Positions 1 through 11,865 are shown, counted from the stretch's first letter. The stretch: 64,000 nt of DNA from Lumbricus rubellus (GCA_945859605.1 OX243820.1:30319599-30383598); one strand, 5' to 3'. The notes: a model not told the origin generated them from the letters alone. Made by a program: numbers and translations.

Positions 1-241
1 GCACTTGTAGGCCACTGTAGACTGCATACAAAGGCACAAAATTTCAATGAAGTGTTGACGCTTATATTCTGCAAGCCTTGTGCATTGTCGATCTGGTAGG
101 ATTTTACATGCATTAACAGTTTTTCCAATGACACGTTTCAGTGCACAAGAAAATTAAAAAGAAGTTTCTATGGCATTAAATTCAGGTTACACGTGAAAAC
201 ATACGGTCGTGTCTATTAAGCCACGGTTAATGTTTGGAGAC

Positions 242-823
242 GGTTAAACCGTAGTTTACGTTGATTAATTATTTTCACTTTACCCCACGTTGATAAATTA
301 TTTGGCTATTGCTATTGATATACAAGTAATTTCTGGATCGCCAGGTTCAATCCAGCTTCCATTTCAACTATAAATATGCCTTTATCCAGCTTCCATTTCA
401 GGTATAAAATGCCTTTATCCAGGTCCTACTTCTCAAGCGTTTTTCATCAATCCAGCTTCATTTTCAGCAGAATGACTACACTAACCCTAAAACTAACCCT
501 AACCGACCCTCACGACGCCTAACCTGAGCCCTAACCGACCCTCATGCGTAAAATCCCGCTTCTATTTCGTCACTAAATATTTGTCATCGAATGTAAGAAA
601 TTGGTTGTCGGATAAAAAAAGTACGGTTTTTTCGTCAATCCAGCTTCCATCTTTTCGCGTTTTCGGTTTATATTGCTACTTCCGGTTGCGAATGTTCAGA
701 AATTGTAATAGCACGCTTTATGGCGCGTTATATTCGTGATTTTAGGCGTTTATTAATTAATCAACGTAAACTACGGGACATCGATAATGAAAATAATTAA
801 TCAACGTAAACTACGGTTTAACC
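242..823. mobile_element. Mutator-like MITE with 9-bp target duplication
   Basis: The termini are inverted: GGTTAAACCGTAGTTTACG at the left and its exact complement at 805-823, with the inversion continuing through the TTGATTAATTATTTTCA segment. The flanks carry the 9-bp direct repeat TTTGGAGAC (233-241 and 824-832), the length expected of Mutator-like transposases. The interior holds several ATCCAGCTTCCATTTC repeats and a short CTAACCCTAA-rich stretch, with no coding potential. Confidence 0.8.
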
Positions 824-1539
824 TTTGGAGACTGTACTGGAGGACCACCAGAGCGGTCCGCACGCTCTGGGCCACTATGGTAACAAGTGTCAAGCATGCA
901 CTGTCCTAACAACTTCAAGCCATGCTACTAATCCCCATTCAAAAACTGGCATTTCGTTGGATTTTATTAGTCTTGAACGTAATATTATATTTAGAACAAT
1001 CAACACATCGGCCACCGACTTTGACATGGTGCAGAAACATGTTTTATCCACGACTCCATTTTGCCAAATGCATGACGACAAAATGTATTTGCTGAGCTCA
1101 ATACTGAACAAATAAAATTTACCTTCAAACTGGACTAATCTATATCATACTAGTAATCATTTGGCAGAGACAAGAGATCCAAATTTTACGTTCTAATAAT
1201 AATAAATTAAAGATAAATCTCAAACAGCATAGCTAGATTTGCAACGAAATATGGCGGCGCCTCTGATAGGCTGAAAATCACATTAGTGGAAACGTAAGTA
1301 AGTTAAACGCCAGAAAATTTGGAAATTATCAGTTCCTGAATTTCTTCAAAGTAGGCCGACATTTAAATGAGCCTTTTTACATAGGCCTACATAGTTATTC
1401 AAAAGCAAAATTGGTGGAGCAGATATGGTTCGGTTACAACCTTAAGGTCAGTGGGGGTGTATTGGTAGGCCCTACGTAGGCTATATTTGTGACGTAGCCT
1501 ACCCCAAACAGCGGTCATCGGCCTGAAATCATTTTTTTT

Positions 1540-1656
1540 ATTTAAAGCAGGTTTTGAGAAGAGACTGCAAGACAGAAGTGTAGAGTGAACAGAAGGAGAA
1601 AGAGCATTCCAAAGAGAAGGACCAGTTGAGGCAAATGATAGACTGAGCCATAGCAA
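1540..1656 (-). mobile_element. LINE reverse-transcriptase C-terminal remnant
   Basis: A minus-strand reading gives SFASTGPSLWNALSPSV and then LLSCSLFSK, the pattern that ends many non-LTR retrotransposon polyproteins (a WN-LP block followed by a phenylalanine-rich helix). It is a short decayed piece with no upstream RT domain. Bases 833-1539 show nothing else recognisable. Confidence 0.5.
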
Positions 1657-2169
1657 AGATATTAGTCTTTAGACTTGGCCATAGCAGTTCGTGTGTATGC
1701 GTGCATACGTGTGATGTGCTTGAACAATGGACAGTTTCTTTAGAACAGGTCAGGTTTTAACCTTTACTTCCCCAAGTAAACGAAAAAGTGAGCACTCTTT
1801 GACTTTGACAGAATTTTTTAAAGCTACTTCTGGACCCTAGATATAAGTAACGTAGTGTACAGGTTTTTTATATAGGTTTCAACCAAGGACAGGGTGCAAC
1901 CTTGCTCATTTTCCAGTGATTTGATTGGCTGTGATGCTTCACCATGTATGGATGTCAATCAGCGACGTCCATATCATAAACTGGACTTAATTTCTTGAAG
2001 GTGCACTATATAAATTCTTGAAATGAATAATCAAATTACTGAAATGACCACTGCACGACAGAACATTGCAACCAAGAATTCAAATGATTCTACATTTTAC
2101 AGTGTAGTAATGCCAGTCAAGTAGATCCTACACTAAGAAAATGAACGAGACTGATCAACATATAAACAC

Positions 2170-2175
2170 TTTATT
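2170..2175 (-). terminator. Polyadenylation signal of ANCHR
   Basis: AATAAA on the minus strand lies about 48 nt downstream of the ANCHR stop codon (2223-2225). This suits a short 3' UTR. No cDNA is available to confirm the cleavage point. Confidence 0.6.
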
Positions 2176-2222
2176 GTTCGAGAGCAAGACAAAAGGAAAA
2201 CACAATTCATGAAGTTCGGTTA

Positions 2223-5200
2223 TCACTTTTTCTTATAAGGTATCGTCTTATGATCTTCTCTGTCATATCGGTCATGACCTTCCCTGTAACAAAAGAAAAA
2301 AGAACTGCTATAGGTGACGATGCATTTTTAACACAACTACACATACATCATTTGTTTCAGTTTTTTTTAAATCATATTATGTTTTGCACTAGGAAGGGGA
2401 TGGACTGGGAGCACCTCTGAGTAGATATCTGTTGAAGAATCGCTCTTTTAAAGAGTCGCTATATAAATTCTCGAAATGAAAGAATGAATGAATGCACTAT
2501 ATTTAAAATCTACATAACATTATTTCCTGTCCTAAAATTTATGGACTTCTTTATAGTTAAGAAGTCCAGGGTTAAAACACTTGCCAGGGCAGGAATTTGT
2601 GTCAACATTTCTGTCCGCTGCCCTCTGCTCAGTGCTCCCCTAGCTAACTCGGCAAAAATGAGTTTACACTGAATGCACACCGTCAGTGGGAGGATGAGAT
2701 GGCAAGGAAGAGGACTGGCCACCAATCTTCATATGCTGAGACTAAGAAAATGAAGTCGTTAACAATTCACACCCGTGAAACCCCGGGGCAATGCTCTTCC
2801 TGTCTTTGAAGATAAGATCTTGTGCTTTCTTTACAAATTACAAGTAAGTAAGTAAGGCAAAGCACAGGATCTTAGCTTCAATAAGAAGAAGAGGAGCATA
2901 GCCCTGGGGCATCATGAGTGTGAAGTGTTATACTTCAAATCCCCTTGGTATTATTCCTAAAATCTATTGTTCCTTAAATCTTCCTCAATAAAATGTCCCT
3001 GAAAATCTTGTATTACCCTCGGTACTCTACGAGGATCATTAATGAGAGACTCTCATTTTGACTGCTTGAAAGAAAGCAACATGCTCAACCACCTGTAGCA
3101 TCTTTGGCAGTAGAGATCATCATCGCATCCTCTGCAGCGAAGAACAGCATCGTTGTTGCAGATGCAGCACCATGGCAACTCGTCCGTTTCCATTGCGGAT
3201 TCGTCAGCGGGTTTCGGTGCCTGCAGCAAGACACACATGTATGCTCTTCTTGTTACTTTTTTACAAATGAGCAACACTTATCCACTTGCCTATTCTAACC
3301 TTTCCCAAACTTGCCTTTCCACTCTTTTTTGTATACTTACCTACTCCAACCTTTTGCAAATTCAAGATCTACATTGCTATTTTAACATTTAACCTATTCT
3401 AACCTTTTCCATACAAGTTTGCCTATTCCACTACCTTTTGCACTCTTGCCTATTCCAATTTTTTGCATACTTTTCTATTCTACATTGCTATTTTAACATT
3501 TAACCAGCTTTCCTATTCTAACCTTTTCCATACTTGCCTATTCCACTGCCTTTTGCATGCTTGCCTACTCCAATTTTTTGCATACTTTTCTATTCTATAT
3601 TTTAACATTTAGCCAACTTGCCTAGATCCTAATCTTTTACCAACTACCCACATACATGTACTTTATGAAATTTTGAAAACGCTAATGCAAGATGATGATT
3701 AGAAAAGTGTGCTGCACATGGTCAAGAGGGCATTAATCTGATTGTAAACGAAAGATTTTACCTGGCTAGATTTGGAATGACTCTGATCGTGCGAGTGGAA
3801 TCCTGCTTCTTCCAGGCGATTTTCTTCTAAGAGCTACAGCCACAGGTGTGCAATAAAGCCATACATACATTCCAGCTACGAATCGAAATACATTGCATTT
3901 GAAGTAAGTGTAAGAAGAATTCTACATGTATCATGGCATGACAAGATAACAAACGAAACTTCAAGAGAGAGGATGGAACAAGATATGGAAAATATCATCA
4001 GAAGGAGAAGATAGAAGTGGACGGGCATGTGTGGCATATGGATGAGGACAGAAGAGTCAAACAAGTGATGTCCTGGAATTCTGAAGGGAGAAGGAAGAAG
4101 TTGTGAAAGGAGGAGGCAGAGCAGCTGGCGATGGACAACGAGGAGAGGAGAAGATGTGTTGCCCAAAGTGCAGTCCTACACAGGAAGAATTACAAGAAAT
4201 ATCATTATTAATTATTATTATTGTTATTATTATGAAATTTGTAACTGATTAGAAGTCACACAGAAATCTTAATCTCTGGCAGAGTGTAGCTAAAGACTGG
4301 CCTAAGTGCATTATGGCAATATTGGTTGGACTTAGTTAAAAGGTTCAAATAGAAATTCTAACACCAAAACCAGCCTACCAAAGGTTTATTTTCAGGTCAT
4401 AGAGCCTGTCAGTCATATTCAAACACTCCAACGCTGTTGTTAGATTTCAAACGACAACAGCATAGTCGCATGGCACGCATTAAAACAATTAGTCCAATGT
4501 AATGCACTTTTAATGTTAAAATATCAAGACTGTATATAATACAAGACTGTCACTTGTGGTGGAGTCTTGTTTGAACATTTGATCAAGATTAACAAAATGT
4601 GAGAATGAGAGAATTTGCGAACAAACCTGCTGTATCAATCTTTTTGTTGCCTCCTCTTCATTCTCTTCGTCAGAGTCAGCTGCAGAATATCCTGCACAAA
4701 ATAAATAGTTGGATATTCAAATTAATCATAGTTGAGAGCAAATTGCAATAACTAAAATTGAGTGTCAGCATTTGAATTCACCACGTCTTTGCTAAACCTT
4801 AATGGATATTGAAATATGAACTCTTCATGTAGGAATCGTGAGCTAGTCATCACTCACAATTACTCATGCACTTCGGTGTGAAACTCCAATCCAGTGTCCG
4901 CGCGGTAGTCAGGAACGCCTTGGAGTAAAAATCTTGAATGGGCGCTATAACAAGTGCTCATACATGCATACATATGTGAGTAGACCAACAGTCATGATGG
5001 CTATTTTACGAAAAGTCTATAAGGAGAGAAAAACAGAAACCTTGAGCTTTGGTTTCGTTCGGGTCACTCCCAGCCGTAGCTTTTCTGTCGGCTTTCAGGC
5101 GCTGGACCCGATTCCACAACTCCTTGTCCTTGCTTAGGTCTTCCATCGCCTTCTTTGCATCCAGTTCCATCTCGGATGCAACCTCTCGCACCATTCGATC

Positions 5201-8200
5201 GATATCCGACTGCATAGCGTCCTTATCCGCCGCTCCTCCTCCTGTATCGGTGGCAGAAGGGCCAATGTTGTACGTAGCACATCCCTCAACTTTCGGAAGC
5301 TCTTCCCTGCTGTTCAAGTCATTTGTCTGCCCACTAGACCCTACAGCATAAATTAATTCTTGTATAATTATTCATATTTCAAAAAAGTAAAGTTATAAAT
5401 GAATAAAGTATTACTAATAAAATATGGTGACTCGTTGGTTTAGCACAAAATGTCGAATGACTAAGTTAAGTATTGTTAGTAAAGCTAGTTGTTTCTTTTC
5501 TCTGACATTACTATATAAATACACTCAACCATCCATCCTTTTCTTACGTGGCATACGGTGAATATTCTCTATGACTCAGGGGTTATTCTAAGAAATTTTT
5601 AGAACTGCACAAACGATCCTTTTAGTCGTCTGGACCAAATGTTTGATAGTCGAAATCCCGTGAAAATATTACCATTTTGAAATTTTCCCGGCCCTCAAAA
5701 AAATGATGACCCTTTTTAGTCCAACGTTCACTATAACACTATGAGTTACTGCACAAGATCTTATTTTCAACTGCACAAATTTCTTTTCCAACTACACACT
5801 TTGTGTCCAGCTGCACGTTAAAATAACCCCTGCTATGACTAACTAACTGTAGTCTATTCTCTAGGAATAGTAAATAGAATCGACTGATTCTATTGATATG
5901 CAGGTAACTAGTAAAGGTAAGTTACTGATGAAAAGTTTGTTGATTAAATACTCAAAAATTAAATTAAATTACATAAAAGGCAGCCACTGAAAGGTAATAT
6001 ATTACATATCCAATATACAATATTATACATTTTACTAGGTAAATGGAAAAAATGGGAAATCCCGTAGTACACTGGGACCATATCTAGGTATTTAGTCCCC
6101 ATTAAATCAACACTGAATCACCACTTGCTCTAAGTTTCTCCATTGGACCTCAGTACCATATTTTACTAGCCGTAAATTTTTCCATTTATGCAGTAGTCTA
6201 CTCTACATTTTCTGATCTTTCAAGACCTGGTGCTGATTTCTTACTCGTGTGATTGAAGGCATGTGAATCGATCTCAACCTCTTGGCAAATCTCACTGAGC
6301 AGATCGTCAACTTGTTCCTGTGGCATTTTTCGAATTTCAGGCTTTAGGACCTGAAGCAGATATACAGGTAGAAATTATCAATCCACGCAAATGATACCGG
6401 TAGCTAAGAAATATGACCAAAAAAAACTCGCATCAAGACAATCGTCGATGCATTTGGCTGGGTTGGGAGCGCTCCTGAGCAGATATCTTGAAGGGTTGCT
6501 ATATAAATCCATTGAATAAATAAATAAATACGAACACATGACTAAAATTAACTCAGACAGAACAGACGAATGGAATCATAACGTACGGATGGCTGCGTGG
6601 CTTTGCTTGGGTCTTGGCCCCGAACGAGAGCAAGGCGCTCGGCTAGCTCATGGTCAGAAGGAGCCGCTGCACTTCGTTCTGGCAAAACAAACATTCAATC
6701 AACACACAGGTAATGTAATGTAATTGACTACAGATGACTGCACTATACTGTATGAGGCAAATAGAGCATAATCAAAAAGAAGAGCAAAATAATAATGAAA
6801 CAAAAACAAAGATGAAATAAATGTAATGTAATGTCAATCTCCAAGTATTTCTCAGCACCCACAAAAGCCAGAGAATAGCTTATTCACCGGCGCTATATGA
6901 AATCAAGTCTGCAATAGCCAGAGCTGTCCTGTTCGTTCCAGTGCCAGGTCAAAATCTGGAAAGGTCAAGCCAAGGAGACAGTGTGGTGCCACAGTGGTAG
7001 TCAGTGATGATGGTGGTCATGTGGTAGAAAGAACTGGATTAGAATCGGGATAAGATGAAGAGTTTGGTTTTTGAAAGTAAATAAAGATAATAAATTTATA
7101 ATCAAAGGCAGAAGAACAACTTGCGTCAAAGAAGAAATAACAGTAAAGAAGATAAAGATCAAACGGAACAACAGAATCCCTCGGCCGTAAAGTTAAATAA
7201 TGAGCATTTATTTTCATCATAACGGCAGCACATGTATAGTCTGTGTTAAAATCTACAAGCTGGAATCAAAGACACCTCACTTGCCTTGCCTAAGCTTTGA
7301 CATCCGACTTTCAATCTCAGCTTGTGATGGTATTGGTGCAGCTGGTAACAAATAAAAACAAAACAAAATAACATCTACGAGTTGCTAACCTTCCTTTCTT
7401 CTGCATTTATCGTTCACCGGCAATATATTATTTCAACCAGTCAATAATCTTCCTGATGCATTTGAAAGCGGTCCTATTCGATACTGGTTTTGTACTTGTG
7501 GGTCGCAAGTCCCTCTGTTCAATTTTTACACAGAATGTGCCAGCTATATAAAAGTGCGATTACAATTATTATCAAAACTGTTAGATTGGAAGCTGCTTTT
7601 GCGAACTACTTTAGGTTCCAGCAATCTGAATAAGACAGTTTTAATTGATGGAAATACAGTGTGCATGTGCATTGCTATTATAATTACACACATTTGTAAT
7701 ACATGCAACGGTGCAAGATCACAGTGCAAACCTAGGGTGCTGTTATTCAGTCACCCAGTGAAGAGCTGTCGGATATCCAGATTTTTATGCATGCAACCAG
7801 ACACTTCATATTGTACATTTATATAGCACCTCATTCAAACGAAAATGCATGCATCCAGATCACTAGATTAAAACTACAATCACTGCTACACAGGCGATCA
7901 ATCCTAACGTCAGACTATATTGGAACTTGATAAAGGACTGTTCTGTCAAAAACATGATGCACACGTCAAGCCTTTTTCAAAGTATGAGACAACATTGCTC
8001 CTGAGTGACTGAACGCACCTGAGTGATTGAATGCAACTGAGTGATTTAATACACCTGAGTGATTTAATGCACCTGAGTGATTTAACGTACCTGAGTGATT
8101 TAATACACCTGAGTGATTTAATGCACCTGAGTGATTTAATACACCTGAGTGATTTCATACACCTGAGTGATTTAATGCACCTGAGTGGTTTAACGTACCT

Positions 8201-10599
8201 GAGTGATTTAATGCACCTGAGTGATTTAATGCACCTGAGTGATTTAATGAACCTGAGTGATTGAACGCACCTGCCTTTCGGTCTTTCTTCAAGTCTTCCA
8301 ATCTCTTGGCAAGCGCTGCATCTTCCAGACTAAGTCCCTGCATCTGCTTGCTACAGTGAGCATCTGTATTCTTCGGAGGAGGAGTTGGATGGGTTTGCTG
8401 TGCTTGTGAAGCGGCCAAAACTCGTCTGAAGAAATAAACACAACAACAAACATTCTAAGTAATGTTCCCTTAAATCGCTTGGTGTTCCTACTTATTTTAA
8501 AGGAAATGTTAGTAACACGATAATTGGTTATATTGCATCTGTCATTTGAAATTATAAGCTCATTTATTTATTAAATGAATTTGTATAGTGCCGCTTCAAG
8601 GGAATTACTCAGAGGTGCTCCCAACCCCAGCACGTCCAAATAAAACTGTTTTAAGATGAGAGAGAAATGCCTAAGGAGTTCTATAAAGGGAGAGGAGTGT
8701 CAAGGGGAGGTTATTCCGGTTCTGCGTAAGTTTGATGGGTAGATAAAACTTACAAAACTCCAAGTTAGTTTAGAACGTTTCCCATATTCACAGTACTTAA
8801 CATATTCTAACCTGGTGAGTTAAGTAACAAATAAACAAAACTCTTCAACCCTAACATTAGTTTTAAGACATTTCAAGTATTTAAACTATATTTACCACAC
8901 AACATGCCATTTACAAATGTACATAATGCATTTGCGAGTATGATACATTGGTATGAAACCCACACTGTTAACATTCACAACCAAAATGAAGCAATAGCCA
9001 TAGTCTACAACAGTCACTAAACAAGTGATTCCACCAAATGTTGCAAACTAAGTGGTCATTTAAGAAAAAAACATCATTTAAAGGTGACGACAAAACTCAA
9101 CTGACTTGGTGTAGGCTGCTGGTGGCTCAATATTCACAGGCTGAACTTTCCTGTAAAATATGGGCATCGATCAGCAACATTTCATACTTGCAGCACTTAT
9201 GCATGCACATACACACACGCATGCACACACACACACACACACATGCAAATACAGAGTGTATACATTCCATAATTCTATCAAAATTCAGGCAGATAAATCA
9301 AACTTCTGGATGTGCAGCTGACCATGGAACTTCTGTGCGCACACTGGCCGCACAGACTAAGAAGTTCTGGCAAGAATATCCACATTAGTTGTTCATGCAA
9401 ACCATGATGAAAGAGTGGTTGAAATGCTTAATTCAGTGGATGTGTACATTTCTGTATTTTAAGATAATCAATATTTTCTATTTAAGCAATTTCTATACTC
9501 ATTTTGAAGAACAGACATGACAATAAACATATATAACTAATAGAATTGATCAAGACAGTCAAATTTAAAAAAAACCATTAAGCTAAATCCAAAATTGTAT
9601 ACGGTATATCATCCTAACGATGAAAGTGTTTCTCATCATACTATCTGCCTGAGGGATTGTGCGGTTATGGGCGCAGGTGGTAGAAAGCGGCTTTAACCTA
9701 CCTCAATCACTCAGTTCAAGCACTCATCTTGCACTGGTTGATCAATATGGATTGAATAATTGTTTGAATGGAAATTTCATATGAATAGGCGCTGCAGTCC
9801 TACTCAAACTTGTCCCAGGTTTCTGACATGCTAAGAGTGAGAGAAATGCAGAGTGAAATGTTTTAGTTGATTCGAGCAAAACCTACCCGGTTAGTAAGTC
9901 GAAACATTTGTTGCACACAGCGGCCTTTTCGTTGTTTTGCTTTGGAACGCAAGCCTTTTTCGCAAGACACTTCTTACAGAAGGCAAAGCCACAGTTTTTA
10001 CAGCCCAACTATACACAGGAAAACAACAACAAAATACACATTTAATCATTTCCTTTTTACTGAACAATCCGGTTAGAGTGCATACTGCATAGGCATGCAA
10101 TTGAAACAATTCACAATAACACAATTCTTAACTACTAACAGAACAGATGGCCTGCAATACAAGGGGACAATAGCAGCCTACAAAGAAAGTCTATCCTACT
10201 GGGGCTTCGGGAATCGAACTCGAGCCCGCTTATCTCTATGCCAGTGCGTTATCCAATGCGTCACCGGCCACCCCACCCCCAATTTAATGCCATTTAGAAA
10301 GTTTTGGAATCTGCATGTACAAACTAACTGGAAATTTCGGCTTGGTTACACTACAATTGCACGCCCGATATCAGAAAAGCACAGTGCTCTTATCACCTTT
10401 TATAGAAAAGATTGAAAGCTGGCTGTACAGTTTTATAAGACTTGAACGGACTTTTATTACATGTCAACATTAGTGCTGGGTAAAATTTGCAAGTAAGAAT
10501 GCCAAACTACAAGACTGATTTTATCACTAATCACTATCCAATAAAAACCTGTTTATTGAAGACGCCGAACGAAGTCGCACAACCGTAACAGACGGACAT
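2223..10599 (-). CDS. ZFYVE19: ANCHR / ZFYVE19 abscission-checkpoint regulator, complete 12-exon gene
   Basis: In known animals ANCHR holds VPS4 at the midbody ring through MIM1 helices and delays abscission when chromatin bridges persist (family knowledge). Exons in transcription order: 10549-10599, 9887-10008, 9106-9150, 8271-8425, 7285-7341, 6587-6678, 6245-6350, 5041-5340, 4627-4691, 3762-3833, 3093-3220, 2223-2283. They sum to 1254 nt (417 aa plus stop) and every junction keeps phase. The start begins MSVCYGC, with an in-frame TAA 9 nt upstream. Residues 1-57 form a FYVE-type finger ([22 protein letters not shown]). The middle holds helices such as [32 protein letters not shown] and [13 protein letters not shown]. 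The C-terminus has [19 protein letters not shown] followed by YCQRCYREGHD, as in vertebrate ANCHR. Oddities: one GC-AG intron and a splice-donor minisatellite. Splice sites are read by eye, with no transcript support. Confidence 0.93.
2404..2495 (+). mobile_element. SINE 3' end, GCGCTATATAAA family
   Basis: GGGAGCACCTCTGAGTAGAT, then TTGAAG, CGCTATATAAATTC and a short GAATGAATG tail. The same tail recurs on the plus strand near 6460, 11770, 13905, 17983 and 19128, and inverted near 8565, 25866, 29640, 51825 and 63050. Confidence 0.65.
2741..2935. repeat. Imperfect inverted repeat (hairpin)
   Basis: The segment TTCACACCCGTG...TTGTGCTTTC is followed, after a loop rich in AAGTAAGTAAG, by its imperfect complement AAGCACAGGATC...GAGTGTGAAG. 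Arms are about 70-80 bases. It lies in the last ANCHR intron and may be a decayed fold-back element. Confidence 0.55.
3093..3220 (-). CDS. ZFYVE19: ANCHR exon 11: C-terminal B-box-like zinc finger
   Basis: This exon begins [14 protein letters not shown] and carries the strongly conserved [19 protein letters not shown] block and YCQRCYR. The final exon (2223-2283) continues [12 protein letters not shown] and ends in a lysine-rich tail. The arrangement matches the end of vertebrate ANCHR and is the strongest single reason for the gene name. Confidence 0.92.
3281..3640. repeat. Pyrimidine-rich imperfect tandem repeat in ANCHR intron
   Basis: Words such as CCTATTCTAACCTTTTCCAT, TTTTGCATACTTTTCTATTC and GCTATTTTAACATTTAACC recur in order about three times with a period near 110 bases. 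There is no coding potential. Confidence 0.6.
3880..4195 (+). mobile_element. Decayed LINE ORF2 C-terminal fragment
   Basis: The plus strand, with frame breaks, reads [18 protein letters not shown] and then EGRRKK, resembling the last part of non-LTR retrotransposon proteins (GHV-R-M followed by a basic G-R-R-K block). An ATT-rich stretch follows. It lies in the ANCHR intron upstream of exon 10. Confidence 0.55.
4840..4985 (+). mobile_element. tRNA-derived SINE (family 1), 5'-truncated
   Basis: It contains GTGAAACTCCAATCCAGTGT, a CCGCG step, and GGGCGCTATAACAAGTGCTC followed by CATACATG-type tail. The tRNA-like head with the B box is missing here but present in the copy at 14061. Confidence 0.7.
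5577..5832. mobile_element. hAT MITE with 8-bp target duplication
   Basis: Termini are CAGGGGTTATT and AATAACCCCTG. The flanking 8-bp duplication CTATGACT is perfect (5569-5576 and 5833-5840). The interior repeats AACTGCAC words and carries no ORF. Relatives lie at 35211-35403 and 22690-22850. Confidence 0.85.
6460..6535 (+). mobile_element. SINE 3' end, GCGCTATATAAA family
   Basis: GGGAGCGCTCCTGAGCAGAT, TTGAAGGGTTGCTATATAAA and a short AATAAATAAATA tail, in the ANCHR intron before exon 6 (6587-6678). Confidence 0.6.
7279..7284 (-). other. GC-AG intron donor after ANCHR exon 5
   Basis: The exon ends CTTAGGCAAG and the intron begins GCAAGT, the consensus of the minor GC-AG class. A GT donor three bases further on (GCAA/GTGAGG) would put the next exon in a frame that stops early. 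Only the GC donor gives the family-like join [13 protein letters not shown], which resembles the KDERQGS segment of vertebrate ANCHR. Confidence 0.75.
8002..8270 (-). repeat. 18-bp minisatellite made of repeated splice donors
   Basis: About 15 tandem copies of an 18-bp unit start at the donor of ANCHR exon 4. On the minus strand each unit reads GTGCATTAAATCACTCAG with small changes, so unit ends give CAG/GT again and again, all in the same codon phase. The first six units are open and would add six residues each (ALNHSG-like). The seventh brings an in-frame TGA. Two units carry GTACGT, which looks at least as good a donor as the authentic GTGCGT. Confidence 0.9.
8565..8775 (-). mobile_element. 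Inverted SINE of the GCGCTATATAAA family
   Basis: TGAATTTGTATAGTGCCGCT then CTCAGAGGTGCTCCCAACCC is the complement of the tail seen at 2404. Upstream body sequence, including GAGAGGAGTG, continues to about 8775. Confidence 0.6.
9887..10599 (-). CDS. ZFYVE19: ANCHR exons 1-2: FYVE-type zinc finger
   Basis: Exon 1 (10549-10599) encodes the start and the first CxxC pair (CYGC). Exon 2 (9887-10008) encodes [13 protein letters not shown] and the last pair VCNKC, giving eight potential zinc cysteines. The classic basic R(R/K)HHCR motif of FYVE domains is absent (GCKNCG stands in its place), as in ANCHR generally. The splice joins NKQ to LGCKNC in phase 0. The donor of exon 1 is CAG/GTTTTT and the acceptor of exon 2 is TATAG. 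Confidence 0.9.
10120..10280 (-). mobile_element. tRNA-derived SINE (family 2)
   Basis: Read on the minus strand it has an A-box-like GTGGCCGGTGACGC and the B box GAGTTCGATTCCC, then a body with TTGTAGGCTGCTATTG and CTGTTCTGTTAGTAG. Other copies lie near 30340-30490 and 57055-57140. It is not a functional tRNA: no acceptor stem is visible. Confidence 0.7.
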
Positions 10600-11769
10600 T
10601 TTTATTGTTTACATCGAGCTTATAAGACACTAACATCGACCATCTTACTTTGTGGTGCATAGACCTCATAATATAGAGCACTATAGATAAGTAAGTTAGA
10701 ACGTCTATTTGTATCTGGCGCGCTTGTACTGTTATTGCCAAAAATTATGGTAACTAATACGTTAAATTTGGTTAAAACATAGCCCTTTATTCTTCTTTCG
10801 ACCTTAAGCCGATTTTAATCTTACTAATTGTAGTAATTGTTTTACTAACCTATCGATTTTGAGAGCAACGGGTCTAATGGCTGGGAAGGGAGAAAGTGAG
10901 ATACAACGGTAGAATAGAGTGGGATGGTTATTGCACAACTCACTGATAAACAGTTCTTTATTTTGGAGATACTGTGCTGCGAATTCTGTATGGAGTTACA
11001 GGTCAGTGATAGCTAGGGCGTTGACGTGGATTTGCTCTGAAATTTTCAGCCAAAAGAGTTTTAGATAAGTTGCATCAGCATCAGAATTGTGTAAAAAAAT
11101 AATTGGGGTGGGTTGTCAGACTTTGATTCGTGTGGAGTTGGGGACTTGGGGTAGGCCTACGTGTGCAAGGAAGACTTTACTGTGGCGTAGGCCTACCTAA
11201 AAAGACCAGAGGGATTAATCCCTCAGACCCTTGGCATTGGCAATCCTGAGAAGCAGACGTTTGAGTTGTGTGGATTCCAATTAAGTTGAGGAAAATGGTA
11301 TTGCAGTCTGGTCAGATACAGCATAGGCCACAAATGTGCACGAAGCTGAGGACGAGAGGGTGCATGGTTAGAGAAGGGGAGTTGTCGATCAAAACTAATA
11401 CCAAGATTGCAGACTGAGGGCCATAATAATATTATGAGACATGCATAATTCTTATTCCAAGCTTAAAGCTAGTCTACATAAGAATAGCGGCTTAATCCGA
11501 TTGCGTTGCTCTACTTGAAGAAAAAGGCCACTCCGATTAGCATATAGGCCTAGGTGAAAAAGAGGTAGAGTTACAGGATATTAGGGGCCTATAGGTGTTA
11601 AGGTACAAGCATGTACACGCCATCTACCAGCTCTACGGGAATCCGATGGTCAACTCTACGTGTTTGCGAGGGCTTGCCACTGGTGACTCTTTCAGCTAAC
11701 TGTTTTGTTTTGCAACTTGTTGTTATTTTTTGCTCGCTATGACTGTTAACTTAACATCATTTCGGCTAG

Positions 11770-11865
11770 TTAGTGCAGAGAGCGCCTCTGAGTAGTTATC
11801 TTGAAGAGGCGCTATATAAATTCTCAGAATGAATGAATGAATGAATGAATGAATGAATGTGAATC
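11770..11865 (+). mobile_element. SINE 3' end with GAAT tail
   Basis: GAGCGCCTCTGAGTAGTTAT, TTGAAGAGGCGCTATATAAA and then about seven GAAT units. This is the best preserved tail of the family in the window. Confidence 0.7.

Noticed and set aside
481..545. Interstitial telomere sequence (CTAACCC words)
   Set aside because: Only a few degenerate copies, lying inside the Mutator-like MITE; not a TTAGGG array.
8002..8270. CRISPR-like regular repeat array
   Set aside because: The unit is a contiguous 18-bp tandem repeat with no unique spacers, in a eukaryotic intron. The 21-bp array at 43266-43612 was rejected for the same reason.
9038..9388. A plus-strand 116-codon frame over ANCHR exon 3
   Set aside because: It overlaps the 45-nt minus-strand exon and a CA repeat, with no recognisable domain; a chance frame.
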